Origin: Tribonema minus
Taxonomy: Eukaryota > Sar > Xanthophyceae > Tribonematales > Tribonemataceae
Length of the DNA: 64,000 nucleotides
Direction of reading: 5' to 3'
Assembly (NCBI GenBank): GCA_017506865.1
Contig: JAFCMP010000519.1
Coordinates: forward strand, 124,001-188,000
Part shown: positions 45,501-57,200 of the stretch, piece after piece
Layout: every line of letters begins with the position of its first letter
Numbering within the stretch: the first letter of the stretch is position 1
The notes under the pieces: model-generated
What the model saw: the letters and a program-made list of their open reading frames with translations, nothing else
What the model was told of the DNA's origin: nothing
Databases searched by the model: none
Translations under genes and position numbers: made by a program

Positions 45501-46413
45501 CTTCATGCAATTGTGCTGAAGTGGAGTTTGAAGGTGAACCAACAGCGGGCACAGAAGGCTGCGGACAAGGAGCATTGGGGGCTGCATCGACAGTGATGTG
45601 GGCGGGAGATCAGACACTTCAAAATGCTGACACAATCACCATGAGCATCATGATTGTTGGCAGTATGCAGCATTACCTGTGACTATCGCTGGTGGAGTCA
45701 TGCAAGGCCTGGCCTGCGGAGGATCGCAGCAACACAAATGTTTCTACGGCTGCAGCCGCGCCGTTCTTCCTGAGCGTTGCCGACGTAGCCATACCCACCC
45801 TATGTCAAGGCCTGAATTTGCCATGTCCCCGAGTCAAGTTACAGAATCTTCTCCTGCGCTTGTGCAGTTGCTCCTGTGGCCAACAATACCATGGAGGCCG
45901 TGAGTTTCGACCAACTTCAGCTCACTTCAATCTTAGTGTGTGCGCTTAATCGGTGGTGAAGTTGGCCTGAACCTAGGGCAGACACCGTCTCTATGCAAAG
46001 CGTATCAATAAGCGCCCACGATGCTAATTATGCCGCATGCCTTTCTTCTCTCGTGCTTGTCGCAGAGCTCCCTGTGGCCAGTTTTGGCAAACGTCACTTC
46101 ACTTCAATCATCTCTATTCGCGCTCACTGAGCGGTGATGTTGGCCTGAACCGCGGTTAAGAATGATCTGCGGTGAGACTTCTACATGTGCAAAGAATCTC
46201 AATGAGTGCCTAAGAGGCTAATGCCGCCGTATGCCTCTCTTCTGTCGTGCTTTGTCGCAGAGCGCCCTGTGGCCAACGCTGGTGGCTTCATGGAAGATAT
46301 GGCCCGCGGCCAACTTCCTCAACTTCATGTTTGTGCCGCTGCAGCTGCGCGCGCTCTTCCTGAGCGTTGTGGGCGTGGCATGGAACCTGGTGCTCTCGTC
46401 CATTGCCAACTAG
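42509..46413 (+). CDS. Mpv17/PMP22-family membrane protein with plastid-type targeting peptide
   Basis: Exons 42509-42800, 43198-43370, 44974-45162 and 46261-46413 join to 268 codons with all phases consistent; intron 2 uses a GC donor (CAG|GCAAGT). The N-terminus MIAFPRRWLLVAACALLCAC ends in VSAFAPQ, the signal-peptide cleavage motif of proteins imported into secondary red plastids; a Ser/Lys-rich transit-like stretch follows. Then come family landmarks: YMAILERRPLYTKMATNYLI, LGDVSCQ (for the usual GDLLAQ), YGSMGALYLAPLAHYWYGAL, KMLFIDQAIASPIVNSGF, WPTLVASWKIWPAANFLNF and VPLQLRALFLSVV before the last helix. Family members form channels or transporters in peroxisome, mitochondrial or plastid inner membranes. 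An optional exon at about 45241-45302 is possible but not required. Both internal 3' splice sites have duplicated decoys upstream. Confidence 0.88.
44580..45030 (+). repeat. Triplicated acceptor plus exon 3 start of the Mpv17 gene
   Basis: The exon 3 beginning (gtggatggtgcggagaaacc, at 44974) has two upstream copies starting at 44685 and 44850. Each is preceded by AG and by the same upstream block (cttgtgcatg, ccctagccctaa-like, tttgatcaa). The copies lose the reading frame after about 12 codons. Only the third leads into the rest of the exon. Confidence 0.85.
45667..46275 (+). repeat. Repeated last-exon start and a decayed last-exon copy, Mpv17 gene
   Basis: Copies of the acceptor region and exon start (agcgccctgtggcca at 46261) occur at about 45870 (ttgctcctgtggcca) and 46065 (agctccctgtggcca), spaced about 190 bp. 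Upstream, 45680-45790 is a decayed copy of the inside of the same exon (gtcatgcaaggcctggcctg; gttcttcctgagcgttgccg). Confidence 0.85.
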
Positions 46414-47865
46414 AGCGCATGCGCCAACACTCAGGGCTCACCAAGTTGTAATCCATGGCTGGCGTTACGATAACCTTGCAGACTGCAAGGCAAAATGGGG
46501 CTTGGTGTAGTGATAAGGCATTCACATTGGCAGTCGGTGCGCAAGCGGCAGTAGCAAGGGCAAACTAGCTGGTACTGAGTGCACTGGATCCTGTGCAGCT
46601 GCGCTGGGGGGAGCTTGTCACATTAACAGTTCCAAGTGTCTGCATTTGGTGAAGGCATGTCATTGGGGCAGGGGGAAGAACAGCCGCGTTGCACATGAGG
46701 AGCATCAGGGTTAATTTAGCCACGTGATAACGGTCGATGACCAGTGTGACAGCGTCGCTCATTACAGAGGGAGAGTCCCTGCCGATTGGGGAGCCTGTAT
46801 GTTGATAGAAGGCTGCAATGCAATCGCATTGTGCCAAGCCATAGATAGGTTACAAAGTACCAGCTTTTTACATGTACAGGCCAACTTGTGCTGGCTGGAT
46901 TTCGCCTATTTCCAGTATCAGCTGTTGTTCCACGATGTTGTTTTGCCGAATGCAGCAACATGCAATGTATGTATGTAACCCCTCGCATGTGGTGCTGCTG
47001 ACATCAGCAATCAAGCATGCCTCTTCGCGCTCCTACAGCTGATGCTATTGCTGTACTATAGTACTGGTGTGCAAGGGCTGACGAACTTGCACAGTTATAT
47101 GGTGGCGAGCACTGTGTGATACGATAACTGTGCTTCTGGTAAAATGATCAACATTGCCTCAAAAGTTGTGACGACTTGTGAAGAGGTTCAATCCTTGTCA
47201 GCAAGAATGTACAGAACGCACACCGGCATGCATGATGTGCCGTGGATTCCACCAGAGGTAGTACAGCACCGTTCGTCAAGGCAATTGCTTTTTAAAAGCA
47301 AACATGCAAGTACAAGGCAAGCTTGAAAGCCAATGCAGTACAAGGGAAGCGTGAAAGCCCATGCGATAAATCATGAATTGCAAATGAAAGAACACTGTAC
47401 ATTCTCTCATGCATGTCAGCTGTACATGGGTTTGCATGGGGTACGTGCATTTAGAAGTGGTCACCGCCGAACGGTGTAGTCTACTGCCATGTGTTTGCAG
47501 CTGTACAAGGCTAGATTTGACATGTAAATCACTGTGGCGCCGCATACCGGCCTGACAACCACAGTCAACAAGCCAGTCGATCGATGGCGGCAGGTGAGTA
47601 TGGCTGCCTTCTCTCCGACCACCGCATAAACCTTCATGTAGCTGCAGCTGCCCTTGAGCTTTCGCAGTTGGAGGGCACACGCATGCGGACCAACTCCAAA
47701 GAACGCACGGCGACCGTGATTGTGTGCCACCAGTGGACTTGGCAGTTACCATTGCTCAGCAAAGGTAAGGTGGAAACCTGCTTCCGAGCCCTGCCTCATC
47801 ACAGCGCATCCATTGCAGTAGCAGATGGTAAAAATTGCCGTGCCGGCTGGCACTTTACTGCATGC
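46414..47865. other. Region without recognisable gene
   Basis: About 1.45 kb between convergent genes (Mpv17 from the left, the minus-strand gene from the right). Short open frames only (e.g. 47144-47326) and no family resemblance. Confidence 0.4.
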
Positions 47866-50684
47866 CTACATGCCCTTGAACCCCATCCTCTTGCCGTTCT
47901 GCTTCTTGTGCAGCTGGTAGTCCCTCTCGGTGAGGACGTAGCCCCAGTGCTGCAGCACCTGGCGGATCACGGGACTGATGCTCTTGTCGTCGTAGGACGT
48001 GCCCGCACGGCCCACCTTGTTCATGAGCTGGATGCGCCACCTGCAGAGCGTCACCATTGAACGCACCTCACGTGAAAAAAAACATAAAATAACGTGACAA
48101 GTGCGTACATACTTCCAGGTACCCTGTTCATGAGCTGTATGCGCCACCTGCGAAGCATCACCGTGACGCAACACCTAAAGCAACGCAGCGGATGTGCAGC
48201 TGTCCCTTGTCATGCCAGGAGCAGTAGCCGAGCAGTGTCATCTGCACGGAGCATCATCTACTTACTTGTCACCTCTAGCAGCGCCTCCTTCGCCCCCAGC
48301 CCCGCAGCACCTCACGGCACAGCACAGCTCAGGTGTGCCCCCAGTTCCATACACGCCAGTTGCACACAAGGAGCTGTAATCTTGACGTACTGTTTGAAAA
48401 CGTACTGCACATACACTCCAATTATTGAAGTACATGTAGAGGTGACTTGCCTGCCCTTAGGCATAAGCAGCGCGCAGCACGACCCAGCTGCCGTTCATCG
48501 TATCCAACACGAATGCTCCTACTGAGCTTGTGCACGCTTTCCCCACTGGGATATCTCAAGCATGAATACACAAACTCTCACAAAGCTACCTACGGATGAG
48601 AATCAAACAGGGCCTCCTGAGCCGCTGCTCCCGAGGGGCACTTGCCTGCCCTTTGACCCGAAGCAACGCGCAGCACGGCATTCAGTTGCAACACATACTG
48701 CACATCATCACAAGTAATGAATATGTGTAGAGGTGGCTTGCCTACCCTTCGGCCCCAAGCAGCTCCATACACGCCAGTTGCACATAAGGAGCTACACCTA
48801 GACACGAACAATATCAACACATGCTGCACATTCATCATCACAAGTACACATGAGGAGCTGCAACTTGACGTACTGTGTGAATACGTACCGCACATACATC
48901 ACACGTATCAAGGACTTCAAGTTGTGTGAAAGTGACTTGCCTGCCCTTTGGCCCGAAGCAGCGCGCAGCACGGCCCAATTGCCGCTCATCGTCAGATGTG
49001 CGCCTCCCAAGGTAATAGCGGCAGTACCACTGGAACCAGCCAAAGGGGTCTGTTGCAACACAGGACGCACGATAATCAAAGTAAGTGTGACGACCGCGAG
49101 TCCTGGGCAACCATAAAGCACACATAGACTGCAAAACTAGAATGAACTGGTAAAACAGTCGGTGATAGTGACCGGAACAGATATGTGGCAGCCTGCATTG
49201 TGCAGAATTCGACCCCGAGTAGCACCAGCTAGGACAGGATAGAGACTCTTCATCAGTAACCACCAAGCATGCATCTGATGCTATGTTGATGTGGCAGTGG
49301 CATTGTTGATGTTTGCAGCAGGTGTGCCCAGATTACTGGTGTAGGGATAATGATCGATAGTGATACCAACAGTCGTGGTGCGCAAACTCGGTGCACGCAA
49401 AGCGCGCTTCGCAGCACGCTTGTTACATGCAAATAAATCACTTGCTGCTCGAGAGTGCATGCTAGTATGCAGGACAGACGCGTACATATATGCAAGCCAC
49501 ACAAATAGTATGCCACATAATCCATCACAGGCAGCTCACAACAGACGCAAGATGACACTTACCCAGCTCAGTGATCCAGCCCTTCTCCTCCCAGTCAGAC
49601 AGGTCCGTCCCGCACTTGACCCCATACGTGTTGACGTCAGTGTCGTAAATAGACGATGTAACTCGCTTGGCTACATTGAGCCCCTCAAACCAGTCTTCCG
49701 GAAACTCCTTGTGCGCGTCCTTGTAGTCTTGGCCGGTGACGCCGCTGTGTATGGGGCGGAAGTAGGTGCCACCGAAGCTGCCGCGTTGCAGTACCTCTTT
49801 GGGGGTGAGATTGGGGCGGAAGTCGGGGGCGTCATCGAAGCTGCAGAGGGGAAGGGGGGGGGGGGGGGGTGGTATGCAGTGGGGAAGGGGGGGAGGAGGG
49901 GGGGGGCGAAGGGGGCATGCAGTTCAGCAGCAGCTGACATCAGGTTATTGGTGCGTTGGCTATGTTCTTGAAGCAGTGTTCTTGTAGATTTGAAATGCGA
50001 GCCCAGGCGTTGGCGTGTGTGGGTGAAGCTTCCACCTCAACTCGTCTGCTTCAGGAAAACTGGCATGCATGCAGGTACTGATAGTGGATGGGTTTGTGGG
50101 GTTAACAAAATGGTAGCAAGTCGTCTCTCGAGTAGTCTGACGTGTAGGGACCGGCGCAGACAGTGCACAGACGACGCATCAACAACACAGAAAGCTGACT
50201 TGTGTGCGATCAAAGAGGCATCACTACGCATTCTGGCCCTGTGCCACATGAATCGAAAAGCAGACTACAACAAATAGCACACTAGTATCATTTGTGCGGC
50301 TACACGCTGCATTGAGCTGGCAAAAGGGAGGCAGGTAGAATGATAAGGAGACAAACCTAAACACATTCCGAGTTCAAACCAACTGCCAGCTTTCTAAAGA
50401 CCAGAGCATGCTCATTAGAAGCAGGCAACGCCAAGCAACTCTGTACAACGCACTCACACTAGCTGCCCATGCTGATTCTTTTCGGGGATGGGCTTCCTTT
50501 CTTCGTAAACCTCGTGCTCGCCAGACTTCGATTCCCGAGGGGCAGCAGGCTTCTTCGGCGGATCGCTGGGATTGTAGTTGTCGGGTTTCTTGCCCTTTCT
50601 CACAGACGATCGTGCGCCTTTGGCAGGCTCCTTGCCTTTGGCCTTGGCACTGCCACTGCCACTGCCTTTCTTCCCTTGCACCAT
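47866..50684 (-). CDS. Conserved uncharacterised eukaryotic protein (WFQWYCRYYLGRR signature)
   Basis: Four exons read on the minus strand: 50684-50458, 49840-49563, 49049-48941, 48040-47866. They give 262 codons with consistent phases; intron 3 has a GC donor (CAG|GCAAGT). The start ATG (MVQGKKGSGSGSAKAK) opens a Lys/Ser-rich, probably disordered leader. The body is highly structured: RGSFGGTYFRPIHSGVTGQD, FPEDWFEGLN, KCGTDLSDWEEKGWI, DPFGWFQWYCRYYLGRRTSD, then YDDKSISPVIRQVLQHWGY and a basic end. I remember similar sequences in fungi, algae and protists annotated only as hypothetical. The aromatic DPxGWFxWYxRxxxGRR core suggests a defined fold. No targeting signal is visible. Decayed copies of exon 3 and exon 4 edges lie in intron 3. 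Confidence 0.82.
48125..48160 (-). repeat. Decoy copy of the exon 4 start (minus-strand gene)
   Basis: gttcatgagctgtatgcgcc repeats the true exon edge at 48018-48040 about 100 bp upstream in the gene's direction. The acceptor is altered (cctgcg for cctgcag). Confidence 0.8.
48442..48772 (-). repeat. Three decoy copies of the exon 3 end and donor (minus-strand gene)
   Basis: The true edge (acttgcctgccctttggccc, 48935 on) recurs at about 48640 (with donor intact), 48735 (shortened) and 48445 (ttgcctgcccttaggca). Similarity continues 20-45 bp into coding-like sequence (gcgcgcagcacg). Confidence 0.85.
49853..49870 (-). promoter_or_regulatory. C-homopolymer polypyrimidine tract before exon 2 (minus-strand gene)
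   Basis: A run of G on the plus strand (C on the transcript) lies about 12 bases from the acceptor at 49841-49842. Confidence 0.5.
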
Positions 50685-51217
50685 CTGCAAACTGCCAAGC
50701 CTGGCAACTGACGAGCGAAAGGGAGGTTTGGCCCACGCCTGCGCTACCAAGGCCGTGCAAAGGCTCACAAGCGCTATAGCTGCGATACGCCTCAGGTTTG
50801 TGCTAGCGCTCTACAGCACCCCCAACACGGTGCACGCACGAGCTCTGTGTAGTTCTGATGTCATACAAGTCATACGGGGCAAGTCACCTTAGCGAAGTTG
50901 GCAAACTTGAACTCATGAGGAGCTCGAGGAAGCTGTAGAGCGGCTTGCACTGCTGTGGCGACTGCCAGACGCAGCAAACTTGAGGAAAAAAACAAACGAA
51001 GGCACAGTCATAGCTACTGCAGCACACGCAGCCTTCAGCCGTCAGCCGACGAAGTGCTTCAGCTCCATAGTAGGCGGCACAGCGGTGACCACCAGCGGTA
51101 TTGCGGAAGAGGAGGCGCTGAACTTCGCGCATGAACACCATCCAGCTACGAAAGAAGCAGTAGGCGAGGCAGTGGAGCACAGCAGAGGAGGCAGCCCATA
51201 GGCAACACTCTTGTCGC
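50685..51217. other. Divergent intergenic region
   Basis: 533 bp between the starts of the minus-strand conserved gene and the WD40/BTB/Kelch gene. No core promoter motif recognised. A GTG-led extension of the minus-strand frame reaches 50768. Confidence 0.4.
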
Positions 51218-54200
51218 ATGCAGAACTTGAGCATCAATCTGCTCTGCCCGGGGCACAAATACAAGCCGAGACAGTTTGAGTTTCACCCTGACAGGCGCGA
51301 TGTTGTGGTGTTTGGCACACTGAGAGGGGAAGCCATTATAGCGGACGCTTCGTCCAATCAAATCATCAGTCAAATAAGCACTGGACTGTCGGAGCACAGG
51401 CGAGACTCCATCTTAGGACTGTGCTGGCTCAGACGGCACTCATTGCGATATGTGGTCGGTTCAAGCGCAGGGTAAGCAATGCCACTCTACTAGTCTTTTG
51501 CTGTTGAAGTGCACGGCTGACTGGACATGCAGGTGCTTGACGAGCACTGCCGCAGCACAACCTAAGCTCCTGTTGGTTGTATGTACCTCAAGCACATACC
51601 TGAAGTATCAAATACTTGTTGCTCGACCACCACCCTGCATTAAACACTTGTTGCTCGACCACCACCCTGCTGGTTCAACTGCTTTTCGAATAGTTCCTGC
51701 TTGCATCACTATTACTGTTATGCTGCTCAAGGATTCATCCATATGCTGCTGCCGCTACTGGCATGTGGAGCTGCTTGGCGAGTATGGCTGAGGCACTGCT
51801 GTAACATGGCTGTCACATGGCGTTGCCACTGCCAAATCTGTCATGAATTTTCAGGGTAGCCCTAATCACCAAATTACAATGGTCGAAGCGCGTCTGCCTG
51901 CAGGCACGCTGCCGCTGCTATCAGAGCATCACGACCTAAGGGCTGTGAATCGAGTACTGCTGCAGCTGCGGCAGCGGCACACGCAGCTGCGCATGTGCGC
52001 TCTGCCGGACTCACGTTGCTGCGTGAATCAGCATGTGCTGCCGGTCCGCATCTCACCGTGTCCGCGGTGCTTCTACGATCGCCTGTCACAACGCTCAGGT
52101 GCCTGCACGTGTGCTCCGTGGGCGATGACGGGTGGAGCGCTGCTGCCTGCGGAGCGTCGCCGCAGGAGGGCGCGGTCGTGTCGTCGTTTGCGCCTTTTGA
52201 GAAGCTCACCAGCGTGCACGTGAACTGCACGGATGACTACATGCTGGCCAGCGGCTACAGCCACGATGTGGCCATGTACGACGTGGAGACGGGTGCCGTC
52301 TGCAGGTGCGTCAAGGACTCTACTCACTTGTTTACACACTTGCTCATTGATGACTAGACCACATGCTGGCCAGTGGCTACAGCCATGATGTCGCCATGTC
52401 ATATGACGTGGAGACGGGCGCCGTCTGTAGGTGCGTGAATGACTCGACTCACTCACTTACTTGCGCACTCGTTCTTGGCCATGTACGATAAACGTTGAGA
52501 CGGGCAACGCCTGCAGGAGAGTTTTTGGCCCACTTGTGTGATCAGTGAGAATGTGCGCGGCGGCAATTGTGTTGCTTGGCTGACAATCATGCAGGCATGC
52601 TGCCTCTTCAGCTCTCGATATTTATGCAGTGTAACATGTAAATCACGGGCCTGTCTGGCGCGCGCGTGGACAGTGCTCAGTGGCAAGCTGATCGCTGACA
52701 CCACACTTTCTATGCATGCCTACCTACCGTATGCATGCATGCGTTCGCAGGGCCTTCAAGGACATCCACAAGATCATTATTATTATGGCTGATCGCTGCA
52801 CCACAATGTCCATACCTACTGTATGCATTTGTCCACAGGGCCTTCAAGGACATCCACAAAAACCACATCAACATCAGCCGGTTCGCCAATCAGAGCCCGT
52901 TCTTGTTTGCCACCAGCAGCTTCGACAAGACGGTCAAGATGTGGGACGCAAGGGTACGCGCGGATCACAGGTATGTAGGTATGCATGCATGTACTCTTTT
53001 TAAAACCGGCTGTAGATGTAACGTATGAATTTTCTGCTTGGTGCCCCTACCTGCCTACCCACCTCACCAAGTGTAACTGCAGGGCCCTTCCAGGCACGTC
53101 ATGGTGCGCTGCAGCCCCAACGACGGTCAAAAGCGCGCACTTGTATACACGTACACCGGCACATGATGACTTGCGTTGCTGCTTCTCGGCTTCCTCAACT
53201 TCAACTTGAACTAGCTACCAAGGCGCATTTGTTGCTTTCTTGCCTTCCTCAACCTCAACTTGAACTAGCTATGTGCCCCCATGTGCCCCCCTACCTACCT
53301 ATCCCCCAACCAGGCCCATCTACACATGCGCCCCAACGCCCAGGGCCACGTGATGGTGTGCTTCAGCCCCGACGTTGGTCAAAAGCGCGCACTTATAACA
53401 CATACACTTACACTGGCACTTAATGATTTGCGTTGCTGGCTTCCTCAACCGCAACTTGAACTAGCTACGTGTGCCCCGTACCACCCGCCTGCCCCCCCCC
53501 CCCCCCCCAAACCAGGCCCATCTACACATGCACCAGCGCCCAGGGCCACGTGATGGTGTGCTTCAGCCCCGACGACGCCTTCCTCCTCACCTCCGCCGTC
53601 GACAACGAGGTGACGCAGTACCTCACGGTGGACGGGCGTCACCACTTGAAGTTGGACGTCCCCTCCACCGCCGCCAACCGCGCGGAGAACTTCACGCGTG
53701 CGTACTACACGGCGAGCGGGCGCTTCATACTGAGCGGCTCTAGCGAGGAGCGCGCCGTGCGGCTGCATTGCTCTGCAACCGGCAGGCTCGCGCACGCCGT
53801 GGAGATGGTGAGTTGGCTTTTTGCTGCTGCATTGCTGCTGCAGGGTGGCGGGGCGGGGGGGGGGGGGGTATGGGATTGGGGTATTGAGGAGGGGGGCGGG
53901 GGGTCACACAGCAGAGGGGAGGGGGGGGCTATGATCATGGGGTGTTGGGGTGTGTGTGGTGGTCAAGGGCAAGGGCGCTGCGCAACTGAGGGGGGTGGGG
54001 GTGTAGATGTAGGGCTAGAGGGGAGGGGAGTCCAGGTGATCAGGGGCGCTGCGCGTTGTCACATTGTCACACGCATCAGTGCTCGTCTCGTCATGTATTG
54101 CAAGTACATAGCGTTGGCTGCATTTGCTACAAGGGCAGGTTAGGCTTCGCGCGAGGCTTGAAGTTAGGGGTTTGATTGAGGCAAAGACATCGGTGCTTCA

Positions 54201-57200
54201 CATGAGCACGATCGCTCGCCGCTACCCGTCACTTCATACTTCCAGTATCGCGCACGTCACCATCACATCACTGCAAGCGCAAAGTCATCGCTGACCTGCT
54301 GCCGTGACGTCTGCTGCCCCCCTTTGCCACATCGCCCTGTACTGCCCCTGCCAGTACCCCGGGCGTAAGCACGACTCGCTGTACATACAGTCGCTCCGCG
54401 GCCACCCGCAGCACGACAACCGCTTCAGCGTGCTGGTCAACTACCGCGACGCAGCGTACCCGCTAGAGATCGTCAACGTCAGCATCGCCGCCGCGCACAC
54501 ACCAGCGGCAGCAGCAGCAGCAGCTTCCGGCGCAGGCGACAACAGCTCTCACACAGCGGCTCCTGCAGACGTCGCCCTCGAAGGCGCGTGCGGAGCACTG
54601 GCGGCGGACCTGGTGGCGGCGCTGGAGGCAGCGGCGGTGGCGGCGGCGGATGGCGGCGCAGGCGACAGCGGCGCTTTCTGCGACGCCAGGGTGGTGGCGC
54701 GCGACGGCGCGGTGCACGCCTGCCACGCCTGCGTCATCGCGTGCCGCAGCACCGTGCTCGCGGCGCTGCTCGATGAGGCGCGCAGCGGTGGCGGCGACGG
54801 CAGCGCTGCGCAGCAGCAGCAGCAGCAGCAGCAGCGGCGCGTCTGGGGCGACGAGCTCGCCATCGACATGGCCGCCGTCCACAGCGGCGGCGGCGGCAGT
54901 GGCGGCGACGGCGGTGGCAGCAGCGGCGGCGGCGCGGGCGGCGACGGCGCTAGCGCAGCAGTGCTCAGCATTGCGCTGCCCGCGGAGGTGCACCCTGCCG
55001 CCGTGCGCGCCGTGCTGCGCTTCCTGTACACGGACGGCGTGGGCCGCGACATGCATGACGGCGCCGCGGCGATCGTTGCCATGGCTGCGGAGGACCTGCG
55101 CGCTCACGAGCAGCAGCAGCAGCAGCGCGGCGGCAGCAGCGGCGGCGGCGGCGGCGGAGCGGAGGCGACCATCGCGGCGCTGGACGTGCTGCTGGCGGCG
55201 GCGGCGGCGCTGCGGCTGCCGCGTCTGACGGCGCTCGCTGAGTGGTCTGGGCGCTGCATGGTGAGCTGATGGACCCCAGTAATGCTGGTCGTCGGTTGCA
55301 GAGTGCTGAGATGTCAGCGACTCGCAGCTGACGAGGGCGTGAGCGGCCTTGCACCAGAGGTATGTACGTATGCAATGTATGCAACGTATCGGCAAGCGCG
55401 TCGGTGTGTGTGCTGAGAGCGGTCGCTGAGCACCTCCAGCATCAGCTGTTTGTTTGGTGACGTGCGCCTTGCTTGGGCGCTTGTACTATAGCGGCAACGA
55501 TCACCAGCGATGATAACGCTTGCAGAAGTCACAGCCTCAACCAGCTGCGAGTTGATGTTAGCCTTGAGCTGGCATCGCTGCCGTGGTCAGCTGTGCCTCA
55601 CTCGCTGACGACGCCGTGCGCTGACCCCCCGCTGCAGGTCCGAAACGCGACGGTGGCGGCGCTGTCGCGCGTGGCGGACGCGCGCAGCGCGCCGCAGCTG
55701 CTGGCGTACTGCGCGCACTACCTCGTCACTCACGGCAAGACGGCAGCGCTTAACAGCAGCAGCAGCGGCGGCAGCGGCAGCAGCGGCGGCGGCATACCCG
55801 AGCGCGTGCTCGCGGAGGCAGCGGCGCGCCGCGCAGAGCGCCTGCGCCCCGCACACGCGCCCGGCGGCGGCGGCGGCGCTGACGGCGGCCTGAACAACGC
55901 CGCGCCACGCCCTCAGGTGGCCTGGGATGGAGCCGTCAGTCCGGGGTCCGTGTCTGCGGGGGAGGAGTCGGACAGCGAGAGCACTGGCGGCGGCGGCGGC
56001 GGCGGCGCGGCACCGCACCCGCTGCTGCACACGAGTACGGGGCACACGGCGACGGTGGTGCTGCAGCGCGGCGGCAGCGGCGGCGGCGGCGGCGGCAGCA
56101 TGCTGGTGCTGGGCGGCGGCAACCGCGCGCAGTTCCACAGCTGCCGCCAGGCGGTGGTGTTTGACGTGGAGGAGGCGCTGTGGACGCGGCAGACGCTGCA
56201 CGGCGACGCCCCCGCGTCGCTCATCTATCACAGCGCCACCGCGCTCGAGGGTCCGCCCGCGGCGGCGCCGGTTGAAAGCAGCAGTGCCGCCGGCGGCAGC
56301 AGCAGCGGCGGCGGCGGCAGCGGCAGCAGCGGTGGCGGCAGTGACGGCGGCGGCGGCAGCAGCGAGGCTGTCTGGCCGCGCCACGTGCTGGTCTACGGCG
56401 GAAACAGCACGCCGCCCCCCGCCGCCGCTGCGGGTCCCCACGAGGGCGCCACCTGGATTCTGGACGCTCTGACGATGACGTGGTGGCGGCCCGATGTGGC
56501 ATGCTCAGCAGACCTCGGCGGCGCCGCCAACGGGCCCGGGGCGCGCACGCGCCACACGATGGTGGGCTTCTACGGCAGCGACGGCGGCAGTAGCGGCGGC
56601 AGCGGCGGCGGCGGCGAGAGGGAGCGGCCGCTGTGCACGGTGCGCGACGCGCGGCGGCAGGTCGTGCGCGACATCAGCGGCGACACCAACCTGGTGCTAT
56701 TCGGCGGGTACTCGACGGCGGCGCACGTCGCCTTCGACGACGTCTTCCTGCTCAACGTCACGGCCGCCGCCGCCCCCCCTGCCGCCGCCACCGCCGTGCA
56801 GCCACACTGCCCTTACGACCTCATGTGGGTGAAGCCGGCGGTGGAGGGCGCGGAGCCGCCGGCGCGCCTCGCGCACGCCGCCGCCGCGCTGCCGCTGCCG
56901 CCGTCCGCCGGCGGCGACGCCATGGTCGTCTTTGGCGGCGTGGGCCTCGGCGCGCTGTTTGACGACGTGCACGTGCTCGCCTGCGGCAGCCTCGCGCGCC
57001 TGCGCTGGGAGGAGCTGGTCGTCGGCGGCGCGCCGCCCGCGGCGCGCTACGGGCACTCCATGGCAGCGCTGGCGGCGCCTGCGCGCTGCGTCGTCTTCGG
57101 CGGCACCGACGGCCGCCGCGACTTCGACGACGTCCACGTGCTCGCGCTCGACGCCGCGTCGCGCCGCCACGCGTTCGCGCCGCCGCCGCTGCCGCACGTG

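Noticed and set aside
54463-55395. 310-codon minus-strand open frame opposite the first BTB exon
   Set aside because: Antisense shadow of poly-Ala/Gly/Gln coding repeats; the plus strand shows real BTB motifs and correct splice signals.
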